The notes beneath the pieces were generated by a model that saw only the letters and a program-made list of their open reading frames with translations, was not told the DNA's origin and did not search any database. The translations under genes and the position numbers were made by a program. A stretch of 64,000 bases of DNA from Casuarina equisetifolia (taxonomy: Eukaryota; Streptophyta; Magnoliopsida; Fagales; Casuarinaceae): NCBI GenBank assembly GCA_028551475.1, contig CM052354.1, positions 16,639,258 to 16,703,257 on the forward strand. Direction: 5' to 3'. Positions 36,001-48,926 of this stretch are shown here, piece by piece (position 1 is the stretch's first letter; each line of letters starts with the position of its first letter).

Positions 36001-38470
36001 TACACACCACCTAAATTCTCACGGTATTTGCCACCTCAAAACCTCTCATACTAGTAAGATTCAATCCTATCAAGCTTTGCTCGTCTAAACGTCAGAAGAG
36101 TTAGCAGAAAAGGAATAAAATGCAAGGTACTAATTCCCACTCAATTCGTAAATTCGGGTCTAATGTTGAAACGAGCATAAAAGTTAGTCAAGTCATAGTT
36201 GAACATGGTCATTTCTTCTTAACAGCCTTCATTATGCATTTTTCCTCTTAATTCAAGAGTTGTGAAAACTATATTTCAAGAAAAAATAATCCATGATATA
36301 CAAGATAAGCCATATGGCCATCTAAGCTTCAATGCTAAATGATACTGAATCATCAAATTCCTCTCAGAAAGTATGAGCTACCAAAACAAATAAAGAAAAG
36401 AAAAGAAAAGAAAAGAAAATACAAAATATAGATCAGAATAACCCTTCAACCAGCATATACAAATTCTTCTTATTAACACTTCAACAGTTGGGCTAATTCC
36501 ATATCCCAAAGAAAGTGATTGATAATGGATCTTCAGACCTTTTGTGGATACATTGATCGATCACGTAGATCTTAGATACAAGATGTGTGATCAGTCGAGC
36601 CCTAACCCCGGCGGACATCTGTGAAGAGTTGTAAGCGGGTGAGCAGGAGTGAATGACAGAATGGGCAAGCAGAGTCGACTACCCAAACGAGACAGAGCGG
36701 ACAGCAGAACCTACGAGAAAAGGTTAAAGGAAATTAGAAACAGAGAAGGAAATGAGAGGGAAAAAAAAAAAAAAAGAAGTAGAAAAACAGACTTCGGCTT
36801 GGATAGATGATGTCCACCACTATTAGAGGACCATAAATTGACCAATTGGCAAATGATAAGGCTAATAGTTGTTTTCTGAAGTCATACTAATAACCTCATA
36901 GCAGACCTTATGATCGAGCTTACAACGAGTGTAAACGCCAACTACTAATTCCCAAGTTATACGTTAACGAGTCGAGGCCTAACCTTTTGTTGAGCAAATA
37001 ATTTACATGCTCGTAACAGTTCCTTCATGGTTTATTGTTGTTAGGAGAACTTGAAGCCTGAGAAAGAACCACGTTAGACACAAATGTTCAAGAAAGGTTA
37101 GGCCCAACCTAAACCTGTTACGTAAATAGATATATACATTTTATTCGCATATGACCTAATTGTTGTGATGCTAGTAGGTTGCAAGGCTCAGCATACAGTC
37201 CTGGTTGCTATTGTTCTAAAATAATTTTAAATTTGTTCACACGTTGGCCATGTTCTTTGAATTGTTCAAGGACGGATCGAATGTTCGGTCTAAAATGCAC
37301 TTTTAAGGGTGTCTATGATAGGCGTGATCACATCTAGGTCAAATCCCCTTCCTTTTTTTTGCAATGTGTCATGAATATCTTCCCAAAGTTTTTGAGCATG
37401 TCGTCGCCAGTTGAAAACAGTGGAAGGTTTTTGTGCTATATAAGTGTTTGAATGAGCAGATTGTCAAAGTTCTCTTTAGTTAGGCAGCTTGCTGGAAATT
37501 TTAGTACTCTTATTATGCAAACCCTACTCATTCTTGCATTATTGCCTGCTCTGGTATATAATATAACTTGATTGCATGCACATCGGTAATCTCATGCCCG
37601 TTGTCAAAACACTATGATCTTGATATCCCTAAGCACATTATGAGGTCTTCATTGCGAATTGTACCACACATCTGGAGTTCAAAACCCAACTTCGATATCA
37701 AGAGCATCTGGGGTTTGGTTAAAACCCCCAAGGTACATCATACTCAAAGGTGAAGAACAGAAAGAAAAAATTAAGAAAGAAAAAAATAAAAAGCTACAGC
37801 TCATAGAAGAGATTTCCAAGGAGTCTTAATCGGCAGATTCCAGCAAATGAGGTAAATGCTGCACCTCCAGACTACTGCGTAAGGTAACGTTGGGTGATCA
37901 ACACCTGTATTCGGGGTTGTAGGAAATTTTATGGTTCCATATGCAAAAAATTCTTTGAATCCAACTGTGCAAAATAATTTTTTTTTATTTCCCAACAAAA
38001 AAGAGATAATTATCGGGTTCAATCACGATTTGGACAGCCAAAAAGAAGAAGGTTCACTATTTACCCTTTATCCAGCTACTGTCTTTACCTTGACTTCCAG
38101 CTGTCAGCCTATTATTTGGAAAGCTACACTTTACCCACTGAAGTGAGGTCTAAACTTCTGTTCAGACGAGAATTTCTCTATCTTCAACCATTACAAATAG
38201 TTATTGCAAATATCAAGAAGAGATTTTTGACTAAACGTATTAGCTGATGATGGAAATAAAGAATGAAAAAAAAAAAAAAAAACAGCGAACATAGTAGGAA
38301 AAACCAGACTCACTAGCAAACACTCAGAAATTAAATAAACCTTACTGCCTAAGGAAATCTATTTGATGGCTGCTGCTAACTGAAAAGCCCTATTACAATA
38401 GACACTGGAATAGGTTTCTGGGATGCAGAAGCTGTCGTTGTCGTTTCTGGGGTTTGTGGTATTGCGACAA
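33057..38470. other. Long intergenic region
   Basis: After the ALOG stop there is no further gene recognised for 5.4 kb. Seen: a CT-rich stretch at 33483-33520, a tandem AAAAG pentamer run at about 36393-36418, a purine block at 36720-36780 and a slightly more GC-rich stretch at 36600-36720 without a usable frame. 3' UTR limits are not determined. Confidence 0.5.
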
Positions 38471-38471
38471 G

Positions 38472-38954
38472 ATGCACATAGTTGAATGAAAAGACATACT
38501 CACAAACTCACAGCACAATGGATTTGCCTAGATATTGGTTGATATATTGAAGGGTTCACGGATTACAACGGAAACAGCAAAGCGCATAAAAAGCTCGATT
38601 CACGAATTACATAAACGACTTCAAGCATATATGGCCTACAAACTCCTACTAGGAGAACATGCCGCCCTTTTCCATCGCCCGTCTTCGGTATGCCTTGACT
38701 TCTTTCACCATGCGGTCTACTATATTTTTCCCTTTTCTTCTCCAAACTTCCATCACCCCTTGGCGTACCTACTTAAACTACCGCAAAGAGAAGTCTTTAG
38801 TCATGTGTTTCTTAATCGCAACACCCCTCCTCTTGTTCTTTATAATTTTTGTGCACACACGTCCAAACTTACATATTCGGGTGCTGAACATCGGACTAAA
38901 AGGTTCTAAACTTTGTTAGCTTATTATTGAGTTAGTAGGTGATTGAATGCAACA
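38472..38954 (-). repeat. 3' LTR of a minus-strand copia element
   Basis: Read on the minus strand the LTR begins TGTTGCATTCAATCACC at 38954, directly after the polypurine tract AAGGAGGGG (38955-38963), and ends ...TGTGCA at 38472. Its inner and middle parts match 42236-42540 in direct orientation (GCACA, TTGAATGA, CTCACAAACTCACA, GATTTGCC, GGATTACAAC, CAAACT, CTACTAGGAGA, TTTTCCCTTTTCTTCTC). TG...CA ends and the PPT make this the 3' LTR. Confidence 0.75.
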
Positions 38955-41807
38955 CCCCTCCTTAATAGAGTTCACTATGACTCTAAGGAGGGTTCTTCTC
39001 TTATTGCATTTGCGGAGTCAACACCTTAGTGAAAATATCTGTCATTTGGTCTTCACTCTTGCAATGCTTCAATACCATCAATTCTCCATTCACTGCATCT
39101 TTAAGGAGATGAAACTTGATGGAGATATGCTTTGACCTTGAATGATAGACTAGAGCCTTTAGCATACAAATTATACATTAGTTGCTATAGAAAAATGATT
39201 GTCTCATTAACTTGTGAAAAGTATCTCTACCAAAGCATCCTCCTCAGCCATATACATTGGTAGCAGCACCAAAAAAAGCTACATAATCAACCTCTACCAC
39301 AAATAATGCTAGTCCTTATTTTATGATTGCAAAGAAAACATAGCTAACCCTAACATAAACACAAAACCTAATGTACTTCTTGAATCATATACACACCTCC
39401 CTAATCAATTGTTAGTAAAACTATGTTAATTAGAAAAAATACATAGATTTGGACAACAAACCTAAGTTGCTTGTACCCTAAAGGTTTTGATATTCTTTTG
39501 GCCTTACTTGGATGTGGCAAATAGGGGACTGTATAAAATGTTACAAGAAGTTTACTAAGTATCCATATTAGGTCTTGTGGTTGTCATGTAAAGAAGATTC
39601 CTTATGATTCTTCTAAAACTAGTAGTATAAATCTTCCTATACTGATAATCTATTTCAATTTTTCATTTGGTGCTAAGAGAGTGCTTACTAACTTGCATTC
39701 TTCCATATGAAATTTCTTTAACAACGTTTAGGAACCTATGCTGTGATAGAAAAATTTCTTTGCAATTTTGATCTGCCTTCGTTCCCAAGAAGTAGTTCAT
39801 TTGTCTCATACAAATTTCAAAAGCTCTCATCACTAAATATATCTAGACAACTTCCCATGAAGACAAGGCCATCAATGTATGATGATACAACTAGAAACAT
39901 ATTACCTTTTGTTTTAAATGGCTCAAGACTCCTCACAAATTCCTTCTCCAAGAAATATAGAATTGACTATACCATGCTCTATAGGCCTACTTGAAACAAT
40001 ATAGGGCCTCCCATAGCTTAAATACTTTATCTTCTTCTTCTTTTACTTTGAATCCCTTTGGTTGCTTAAGACTTCTACTTCAATCTCTCCATTCATAAAA
40101 GTATCTTTTAGATATAGTTAATGCACCTTCTACTTCATTTCAGCAACAACACTCACAAGTATTTGAATGGTCTCCAATATTGCTATTGGAGCAAAAGTAA
40201 AGCCCTAAAGCCTGCTTTATGTCTCAAAATCCTTCCTTCACCATTGTTCTTTACCTTACGTATCCATTTCACCCTTAGTTCTAGCTTTCCTTGTTAAAGT
40301 TTTGTCAGACCAAGTTTGATTCTTAAAAATGGTCCCCATCTTTTCTTCCATTGCTCCCACTGACTCTTCTTATTTCATGGTATCTTCCAAGTAGACTAAC
40401 TTATGTGCAGTGAAGTTACAACCTCCATACAATTATTCCAAGCGTTAGTATCTAATTGGAGTGATACTTTCTACTTCTCCTTCAAGTGATCCACATAGAG
40501 CTATAGGTGTAACTATAGAGTTTGCTAGAAGATTTTCTACCTTGTGAGCTATGACCTTCTTGACTGGCTTGTTCACCTTCTCTACTTTATATTGTTGGCA
40601 TAATAATGTTATGAAACTTTTGTTTGTCCTTTTCCTAGTTCCATGTAGCCTTTTAATCAAAGTCCACTTTTCTACTAATCACCATGCAGTTTTTTCTAGA
40701 TCATATAGTTTACAGGCCTTTGAATAAGTGTTGTATACTAGCATGAATATTTTATAAGCCTTTTCTTTAGTTTGCTTCGTTGATCTAGAACATAGACATA
40801 ATAGAATGCTCCAAACACTTTAAGATGACTTATAGTGGGTTTTCATCCTATACAGGCCTCCACTGGTGTTTTGCTCTTTGCTTCCTTGATTGGACTCCCC
40901 TTTTACCTCATCAAAGAAGTTAGCCAGGTGCCCCTCATTTTGTATTTACAATTTCTCCTCCTGTTCAAACTAAAGACAATTTTTGCATTGTGGCTTATCA
41001 TTTTACTAACAATTTTTTGCTAAACGGTTGATTTCTTACAAATCTTGCTAGGAGAATATTTACCTTTCTTATCCATCCTATTCTTTTTAGAGTTTGAAAC
41101 CTTATCATGTTCACTAGTCTTATGAGGTTCTAGAGTCAATTTTGGCCTTAAATGTTATATCTACATGTGTTTTCTCATATCTCCTAGAGAACCTCTTCTC
41201 ATTTGGTTATAGGAAATCCAATCAATTTGGTTAGAGACATTGTGGCAAGGTCTTGCGTCTCCTCAAGAGTGGTTACTACTACATCAAACCTTTTGGTGAG
41301 ATTAATGAGTATATTTTCAACTACCCTTCTATCCGGAAAATCTTTTTCGAATCCCCTCATTTTACTAACCACATCATTCTCTCAAGTACAAGCTCCTGCT
41401 CACTCATCTTTTTACTTCTGGATCATGTCTAAAGGATTGGAGTTTAACGAGTCTCACTTGGGGTTTCCAAGGTATTCATTCTTGAGACAATACATTCTTT
41501 GCAATTGCTAACTATAGCACGAGCATGATTTTGAGCTTCTTGTCCTATTCATTTTGAAATTTTTTCTTTCCTTTATTATCCACTAAGTTCCTTTCTCCAC
41601 CAACTCACACATGCCCTTACCCTAAGGTTGTCCTCTTTATAGACCAAAAACGATAGTTTTCTCTAGTCAAAATAGGTAGACGTAACTATGAATCTAGGAT
41701 TAAGACAATTGAATTAGTTGGAGCAATTGGAGTGTAAGGTGAGGCTGCCATTAACAAATGAAAAGTTTAGAATCACCTAGTACCAATTGGTCCTAGGCTT
41801 GATACCA
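38955..41807 (-). pseudogene. Ty1/copia gag-pol relic with PBS and PPT
   Basis: Reading leftward: a PBS-like TGGTATCAAGCCTAGGACC (41807-41789), the gag start MAASPYTPIAPTNS (ATG at 41751), gag helices (VENILINLTKRFDVVVTTLE near 41330-41250), the integrase end (TPVEACIG and PTISHLKVFGAFYYVYV near 40870-40770), RT pieces (KNQTW, LKDTFMNGEIE, LWEALYC near 40340-40000) and the RNase H end (KHISIKFHLLKDAV, CKSEDQMTDIFTKVL near 39130-39010). Stops and frameshifts occur throughout. The interior is only about 2.85 kb, so protease and much of integrase are deleted. The order and both priming sites fix family and orientation. Confidence 0.8.
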
Positions 41808-42235
41808 CTTATAATAAAAAAGTATAACACTCAAAATTGGAATAGACTTATGTGACAAGCAACAAAAGGAAAATATTTGGTCATGAAACTTCTTAAACTT
41901 TCTTTTTTAAGATGTACTTATTACATATAGTTTGAACATAATTGTAGATAATTCTAAAATAAGATTGTTGAAATACTAATCTTATTCACAAAAATAAAAA
42001 ACTAAAATGTGAGAGAACATTTTTGTTTAAAAATATTAAACCTTTCTAGGTGAATGTTTTATTGAGTTATAGTTGAAAGATTCCAACATTTTGATTGTGT
42101 CTTAGATGAACTTATAATGTTGGGACACGCATTTAAGCCTTTTATTTCTTTTATCAATATGAATAAAATCACATATTCATTTTTTTAAAAAAGTAGCCAG
42201 TTGTGATTTTTAGAGTTAACAAATTCTCATTAATA

Positions 42236-42540
42236 TGCACACAATTGAATGACAAACACACTTACAAACTCACAACACAATAGATTTGCCATCAGATTGA
42301 TTAATATATTTAAAAGCTGACGGATTACAACTAGAACATAGCAAAGTGCATTAAAGCTAGATTCACCAAAATTCACAAGCGATTACAAGCATATGTAGCC
42401 CACAAACTACTACTAGGAGAGCACCTTCTTCGATCAGCCATCTTTGATATGACTTGGTTTCTTTTCCCATGTGACTTGCTCTGTTTTTCCCTTTTCTTCT
42501 CTGAACTTCCACCGTCCTCAATCACGTGTTTCTTCCTCTT
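42236..42540 (-). repeat. Partial 5' LTR of the minus-strand copia element
   Basis: Direct-repeat partner of 38472-38830. It starts TGCACACAATTGAATGAC on the plus strand like its partner. Homology stops near 42540, so the outer part of the LTR is lost or replaced. It is also separated from the PBS at 41807 by about 430 unexplained bases (41808-42235), which suggests a nested insertion or rearrangement at the LTR-PBS joint. Confidence 0.6.
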
Positions 42541-45056
42541 CAAAAGCGAGCAAAGCAACTTACCAGTGGGTGGACAAAAAGGTCCCCGCGTCAACTTGTA
42601 GGCACAGTGCTCTACTGCTTACAACAGATACAAAGTAATAATGTTAACTTCTTAAAGGCAAACGGCCACATACTTGTCGGTCAAGCGGTCAAGCCAGGAA
42701 TAGACTATCGAGCAAAGCTACTAGGGTTGCCGAAAAATAAGAGGGAAAAATAGCATGCATAACAAAAAAGAAAAGACAAAATCGCAGCTGAATGCTAACA
42801 ATATATAAAACTTAAGAAAATCTATTAGAGTACAGTAACAATGCTCACTTCTCAATAGCTAACCACGAAATACCAAGCATGAAGGTGACCTCCATTCAAA
42901 GGAAAACACATCAGAGACATAAACAACAACAAAGTAAAAGCTTTCAAAACAGAGCACTAAGGCTAAATACTTGTTTTCAAAGAGTGCCCAAATTTTCATG
43001 CCTTAAAGGTCTAAAAACATAGTTTCCTGCACCTATAAGACGTAACACTTCTTAGGTAGTTTTTATAGACATAAATACCCATAAAATGAAGGAAACATGC
43101 TCAACATATATGAGAAGACTCTGGTCATTATGCTAGATCTTGGGACAGTCAACCATGATATACATAGACCTTTAGCCGTTACAATTATAATGTTATACTA
43201 TCCAACTTGTTTGCCAAAGTCTAATCAGATTTACTATCTTAGTCCAAACTAGGTGTTAAATACAAGTCTTCACAAAACAACCCAAGGAGGGAAGGTTAAA
43301 TTAGGTTTTCAAAATTTTGTATTGTTTTTCTATTATTCGTTCATTTTACTTTAATATTTTACAAGTGGGATTAGGCTTGGAAAAGCATATGATTAAGTAC
43401 AATAGAAAGGTGTAAATCCAAAATAATGTTTTACATAGATTGCTTAAAAGAATTCCTTAGGCTTATTTTACATGGGAAAGTAAATCGAAGATTAAAATAT
43501 AGTGAAATATCTTTTTTTTATATTTTTATAAGTAAAGGGATCAAGGGTATTCCATAGAAAAGCTTAAGATTAGAAGCCAACAACTCTATGAAGTTGTGTA
43601 AAACAAACTACTAAGATTCAAATGTAATATTTTTGTAAAGCCTTGCATATTAAACCAAGACTAAGTGGTAATTAGTATAAAAGATGATTTATCAAATAGT
43701 TTTTAGGGAAGACTTTGAGTGGTTCAATCCAAGTCCCTTGCCCCTTACATCTACTATCTCTCTAGCTCAAACAATCAAAGTGTTCTTCCGTTATGACATT
43801 CCAACTTGGTAAGCTAAATCCAAACTTAATTAACAATTGAGGGTTTTTATTAAAACCCCAATTTCCCCACAAATGAATATAAATAGCAGAAGATGTTCAA
43901 ATTCAGATAATCAGAAGGAACCGTAAACTGAAAATCAATAAAAGCTTTCAACTTAATTGAGTTGACAAAGAATGATTAATCAAACAAAAAAAAAACTGTG
44001 TTAACTCCCTTCACAACAATAGACAACATAACATCCAAAAGCATGCAATTTATTCACTTCAATAGCATCTTATTCATTCATTCAACAACTCCATTCATCA
44101 ATGAAGCTTATCAAATTATTTGCTATCTAAAAAAGCCATAATGCTCATAAAGTTTCCAAATCATTGAATTTCATTTCTTGTCTATTTAAGGTCTCTCTAG
44201 ATCTTTATCTATTTGCTTTTGAATTAGATATTTCCATCACTTAAGAGTAACAAACATATGAGTCTTCTATTTGGAAAAAAAAAAAAAAACTCAAGCTTTT
44301 TCTAGAATACTCATTCATGAACGTCATAAACACAAGCATCACATTCAAACCAAAGAAAAATTTTCCATTGTTTGATTCCAACGTAAAATCCCTTTACTAA
44401 GGATTGTCGAATAAAGCTTCTCCGACTACACTAGCCACATTAGAAAAACGTAATTTACTAGTTGTCTTGTGTTTCATCATCAAGTACCTTTGCTTGTAAT
44501 GCCTAAGTAATTGAAAACAGTAATACTCAACTTTCTTCTTATTTTGGGCTGCAATTGACACCTTAACATAGTATTGAACTCTCTTTGTTATGCGAATTCG
44601 ATTTTTGCAATATCAAAAGGGTGCAGTACAAAACACCAAATAGTCAAAGTTTCATCTTTCTCATTAATACTAATACTTATCTTGAAGAATATGAGCAACT
44701 TTAACGAATTTAGCAAGGTGCTAATTAAAAATGTACTTCGTTCGTTTTGAGGTTATACGAGCATTGCACTAAATACAACTGGGTGGAGAGACCTTCCATC
44801 CTTTCCCAAAATACAAGAGAACGCTTAGTGCAGTTCAGCCTTTTTCTCAAGCTCAAGAGTCTTCCTTTCTTTGTCTATAGGGAGTTGTATACTGTAGCAA
44901 CATAAACTAAAACTACTTTCGCCCCCAAGTTACTCCACTTTGAATTTCACCATCGTGATCTAGTTATTCTAAACTGAAAAAAAATCTAAGAGTAGTTGTT
45001 GTGATAATTTAGTAATTTTAAATTGTAATTAATTTCAAAATATGACAAGAGAAACA
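42541..45056. other. Intergenic
   Basis: No gene recognised. The 75-codon frame that ends at 42753 starts inside LTR sequence and is not convincing. Poly-A runs at 43987 and 44275. AT-rich. Confidence 0.5.
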
Positions 45057-45405
45057 TGTTACGGGCTAAAAGTAATTGGGGGGCTCTCACCACAAGGCCA
45101 GTCTTTTGGTGTAGTTGGTTACCCGTTACAAATGGTATTAGAGCCAGGTTCCATGCTCGTGGTTCGAATCCCGGTGTTGGAATCGCTTGAGGATTTCCTT
45201 CAGGATTTCCTTAAGGGGCAGCTAGGGGCAGTTGGGGTGGCCTGAGGCCGGGCCCAGGGTCCTGGGGTGGGGTCCCAGGTTTGAAGGCCAGCCGGGAGGT
45301 TGGGCTGTGGAGCTGTGGAGCGTGGTGGTATGTTACGGGCTAAAAGTAATTGGGGGGCTCTCACCACAAGGCCGGTCTTTTGGTGTAGTTGGTTCCCCCG
45401 TTACA
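45057..45405 (+). mobile_element. TRIM (miniature LTR retrotransposon), nearly intact
   Basis: Two direct terminal repeats, 45057-45130 (74 bp) and 45331-45405 (75 bp), begin TGTTACGGGCTAAAAG and end CCGTTACA; they differ at only two or three positions. Two bases after the left repeat comes a PBS, TGGTATTAGAGCCAGGTTCC (45133-45152), one change from the usual initiator-Met tRNA complement at its core. Flanks read AAACA on the left and AAATA on the right, a near 5-bp target duplication. The interior is 200 bp, GC-rich and noncoding. The 67-codon frame over it is chance. It must rely on proteins of other elements. Terminal-repeat similarity suggests recent movement. Confidence 0.9.
45107..45171 (+). 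promoter_or_regulatory. A-box/B-box-like pair inside the TRIM
   Basis: TGGTGTAGTTGG (45107-45118, in the left terminal repeat) resembles a tRNA A box, and GGTTCGAATCC (45161-45171, next to the PBS) matches the B-box consensus. Their distance is about 54 bases start to start, within the range seen for tRNA-type promoters. Whether Pol III reads it is untested; the B box could be part of a conserved leader instead. Confidence 0.4.
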
Positions 45406-47768
45406 AAATAAGTCAATCATATAAGAGACAAAATTCAACTTGAAAAGCCTTCGTCAACTTAATACAATCAATAAGAAATTCAATTAACAAACGCTGGGGA
45501 GTACAAAATAATATTGAATAATAAACCACTTAGACATTAAACTTTATTACACCTCAATCTCATCCTATTTTGCGAAGCGAAATAGACCTCTTTGACATCT
45601 AATCTCCCTATCCGTGAGATACAAGATTAAAAGACTGTCTCTTTCTATATGCGGTAGAACTTTCAACTCTTTAGTTTCCGTAAAAATAATTGTAGAATAC
45701 TGCCTTCCTTTTCTTATTAACCAAATGGAATGCAAAGTATAAGCTTACAATCCCAAACTTTGTTTCAGGAAAGTAAGTTCCCCAGTTAGAAATTAGGAAT
45801 CGTATCTTATGCAATACATGAAACCCCAGCCATTAGTTTGAAATGAATTACAAGGAATCAGCTATGTCATCAATGACAAGGAAAAGAAAAGTGAAAAGAA
45901 TTAGATGCCTGTTAACTGCCATCAAGCTTCTTAAAGTGACCATCTATATCTAACAACATTCGTGGGTTCACCAACTAATTTGATTAATAGTTTTAGGGTG
46001 CTTGACACTGCACATATTAACGATTCCGGTGATGAATGTCTATCTCAAAAACAAGTTGTAAGGATGAGTACATGCAAATGGTGAGATACTATTACAACTG
46101 TTTGGGATAAGTAACCTATTTTAACCAAAAAAAAAAAGAAAAAGAAAAAAGAAAAGAAGTTTTAGTTGATAGTCTATTAGAAAGTTTATTTCTACCCAAA
46201 AATTAATTCAAAAGTAGATGAGTCTTCCCAAGTAATATTAAGATAATATGGTACTTTGTCACACCATTCTCAAAATGCTCCCTCAAGATAAATGTTAAGA
46301 AATACTTTTTATAGAAATTTTTGTCCATAAGCAAAAGGTGCCACTTTTGAACTAGAGATTTGATATCCTCTTATAAATTCATATACATCTCAAAATCTCA
46401 AGTTAATGAAGGGATTTATATTTTCATATTTAAGCAAGATTCCCAATAAACTCATCTAAGTGAAACAATAACTCCACATCACTTAACACACCCATTACAC
46501 TATGGATTCTAGATCTAGGCATAATCACACAAAGTGACATATAACCATAGATTCCATAATAGAACTTAGGAAAAATATGGGCTCTAATATCATATTGTAA
46601 ACTCATATTCATTTTAAAAACCTTAAGAAAATGAACAATGATGTCCTTTTGCAATTAAACAAGGTTTGCAATGGTCTTCTTAGTAATGTGAAACAAACAC
46701 TCCACACCGGTTTATATGATCCCGATACTCTCACTCAGAAGAAAGCTTGATCAACCAAATCTAAAAAGGATGGAACTTGTGGCAATGCATACCGATACAA
46801 TTGATGAAGGTTTTCAACGATCCATTTCTATGTGACTTCTTGGTTTTCAGATTAAGTATTAATAATATAATATATTCCTTGTCCAAACAAATTCTTGGAA
46901 GTACAGGTATTATAGATCCTTGCATTGATATACGTCTCTTATAAACATATCCGAAAAGATACTTGTTGGAAGCTCAGATGTGAGCACCAAATACTTTTAA
47001 AATGTTGCCTGAGCTTCGTGTTTCGCTTAACCACTCAAATTCGCATTTTACAAAAACTTTCGGCCTATAAACTTTGATTTTTAATTTCAAAAAAAAAAAC
47101 TGCTAAATTTAAGCCATAAAACTGGACTTTAGATGGATGGTTTTATGAGCATTAGTAGGACTATTGGCGAAGACTTCCCCTCGTTATCAAATCCACGGCG
47201 CCCATAGTTCTTGCAATTTCCACCCTCACTGTAACTTCAAAATTCAAACTACCGCGGGCCCTAAAGTTGCTGTGAGTACTTATGACGATGGAAAGTAGAT
47301 AGACAACACTCCAAGCTAAGAAAGCTCCGAGATTCTTTTGATGTAACTGTTGAATATGAACTAGTTGGCCATTTTTGATGAATGAGAATTGAAGTATTTT
47401 TGCTTTTTTCTTTTTTCTTTGTCGCCTTATTAGTAATTGAGAACATTCTAGGCTAAAGGTTCTTGGGGAATATATTCAGTTGCTTGGAACTGATCTCCTC
47501 CATCAACCAGTTTGCTTTTTGGCTTTTGCCGAAAGGGTGTTGGCCTTTGTGGTTCTTTCTTTACATTATTGCCCGCCTCCGTCTCCATATTCGCCTCACA
47601 GAGACCAATTCCCTTAATCAGATTCCCAGTCAGTGTTCGCTTTTGACAAGATATACCCGATGATCGAGGTCCCTTCCTCACCATCAGATCTCTAAGGCCA
47701 TCTCCCGTCCCCGCTAGACTCAAGTTCTCAGTCGATCGACGCCAAATCAACTGCAATAATTCAACAAA
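45406..47768. other. Intergenic and promoter region of the GEM-like gene
   Basis: No gene recognised. A weak direct repeat of about 70 bases (46374-46445 and 46602-46675) with a PBS-like complement between them (GGCTCTAATATCATATT near 46580) may be another decayed TRIM-type element. The 300 bases before 47769 are less AT-rich and should hold the promoter and leader; no TATA box is clear. Confidence 0.4.
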
Positions 47769-48882
47769 ATGAATAACCATTCACAAGTTCCTCCCGCCGG
47801 CACAGGCTCCACCGCTAACAACAACCACAATATCTATCCTAACCCGTACGTCCAAACCTCCGCTTGGCCCGCATCGTCGTCTGGAAATCGTGAGTACTTT
47901 GTGTTATTACAACGATTTTTATATTTTTGCGTCCATAGCTCAACTTTCTTGGTTTAGAGTTACCCTCATGGTTTTTCTTAAGAGAGATGTTCTTTTTGCT
48001 ATTAGAATTAAGATATACGGTGCCTATTGATGCAGGCCCGATGGTTAATATGGTTGACGCGCTGAGTCGGTGTGGGAAGATGGTCGAACTTGTCACGAGA
48101 AAAGCAGAGGCCATGGCCGACAATGTCTGGCATCATCGTGAGTCTTCTTCGCGCATTTTCTTTTCCTAGAAAAGTAACTATACGTGCTGCTTGCGGGAAT
48201 CGATACGATATGGCTTGTTAAACTTTGTTCCTTACTGATAGCTTCATTGGAAACCTTTTCCTGATTCTCTTTTATTCTGTTCCAGATTACCGTTAAACCC
48301 ATTAAAACGAAATACTAAAAGGGAAGTCTCTGCTTGATCATTGATGCTGTCACGTTCTTACCCAGTTTAAAAAAGATCAAACAGAAAGAAGTCCCTTGAG
48401 CTTTTATCTTCATCCTCTAGAGCTGCTTCCATTGCCTGTCTAGTCTTGGGAGTTGTTGAAAACTATCTATATGGACAAGGATTCATGTAGTAGCATAACC
48501 TTACAAGATATATGTAGGAAATTAATTATAAATCTAAGTTTAATCTTTTGTCTTTCTACTTTCAACCAAAGATTTTTTATGAGAAGTGTTACCTCACACT
48601 TAAGGTGAAGAGGTGCGTTAAAAAATTATATAGAAATAAGTTCTTCCACTGGATGTTGTAAGATTTTAAATTATATACAAGTTATTCTTTATAATTTCTA
48701 ATACTTGAAAATAATTGATATAGAACACTTGCCTAGCATTACAAGGGAATTTTGGGAGGAAAAAGAGGCCATGAGTAGAGCTCAGTTAACCGTTAGTTCT
48801 ACTAAATGGGTGTGTGATAAATAATTTCAATCATAGAACTGTCAAAAGTAGTTGGTTTAAGACTAGATTTTTCACGGACAGT

Positions 48883-48926
<44 letters not shown>

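Noticed and set aside
45107..45175. A genuine tRNA gene
   Set aside because: A-box-like and B-box-like motifs exist, but no acceptor stem or anticodon arm can be paired, and the region is bounded by LTR and PBS.
45042..45245. 67-codon open frame
   Set aside because: It runs through the TRIM terminal repeat and PBS; its content is explained by those elements.
46374..46675. Another TRIM on the minus strand
   Set aside because: The direct repeats are short and weak and ends are unclear; mentioned only in the intergenic entry.
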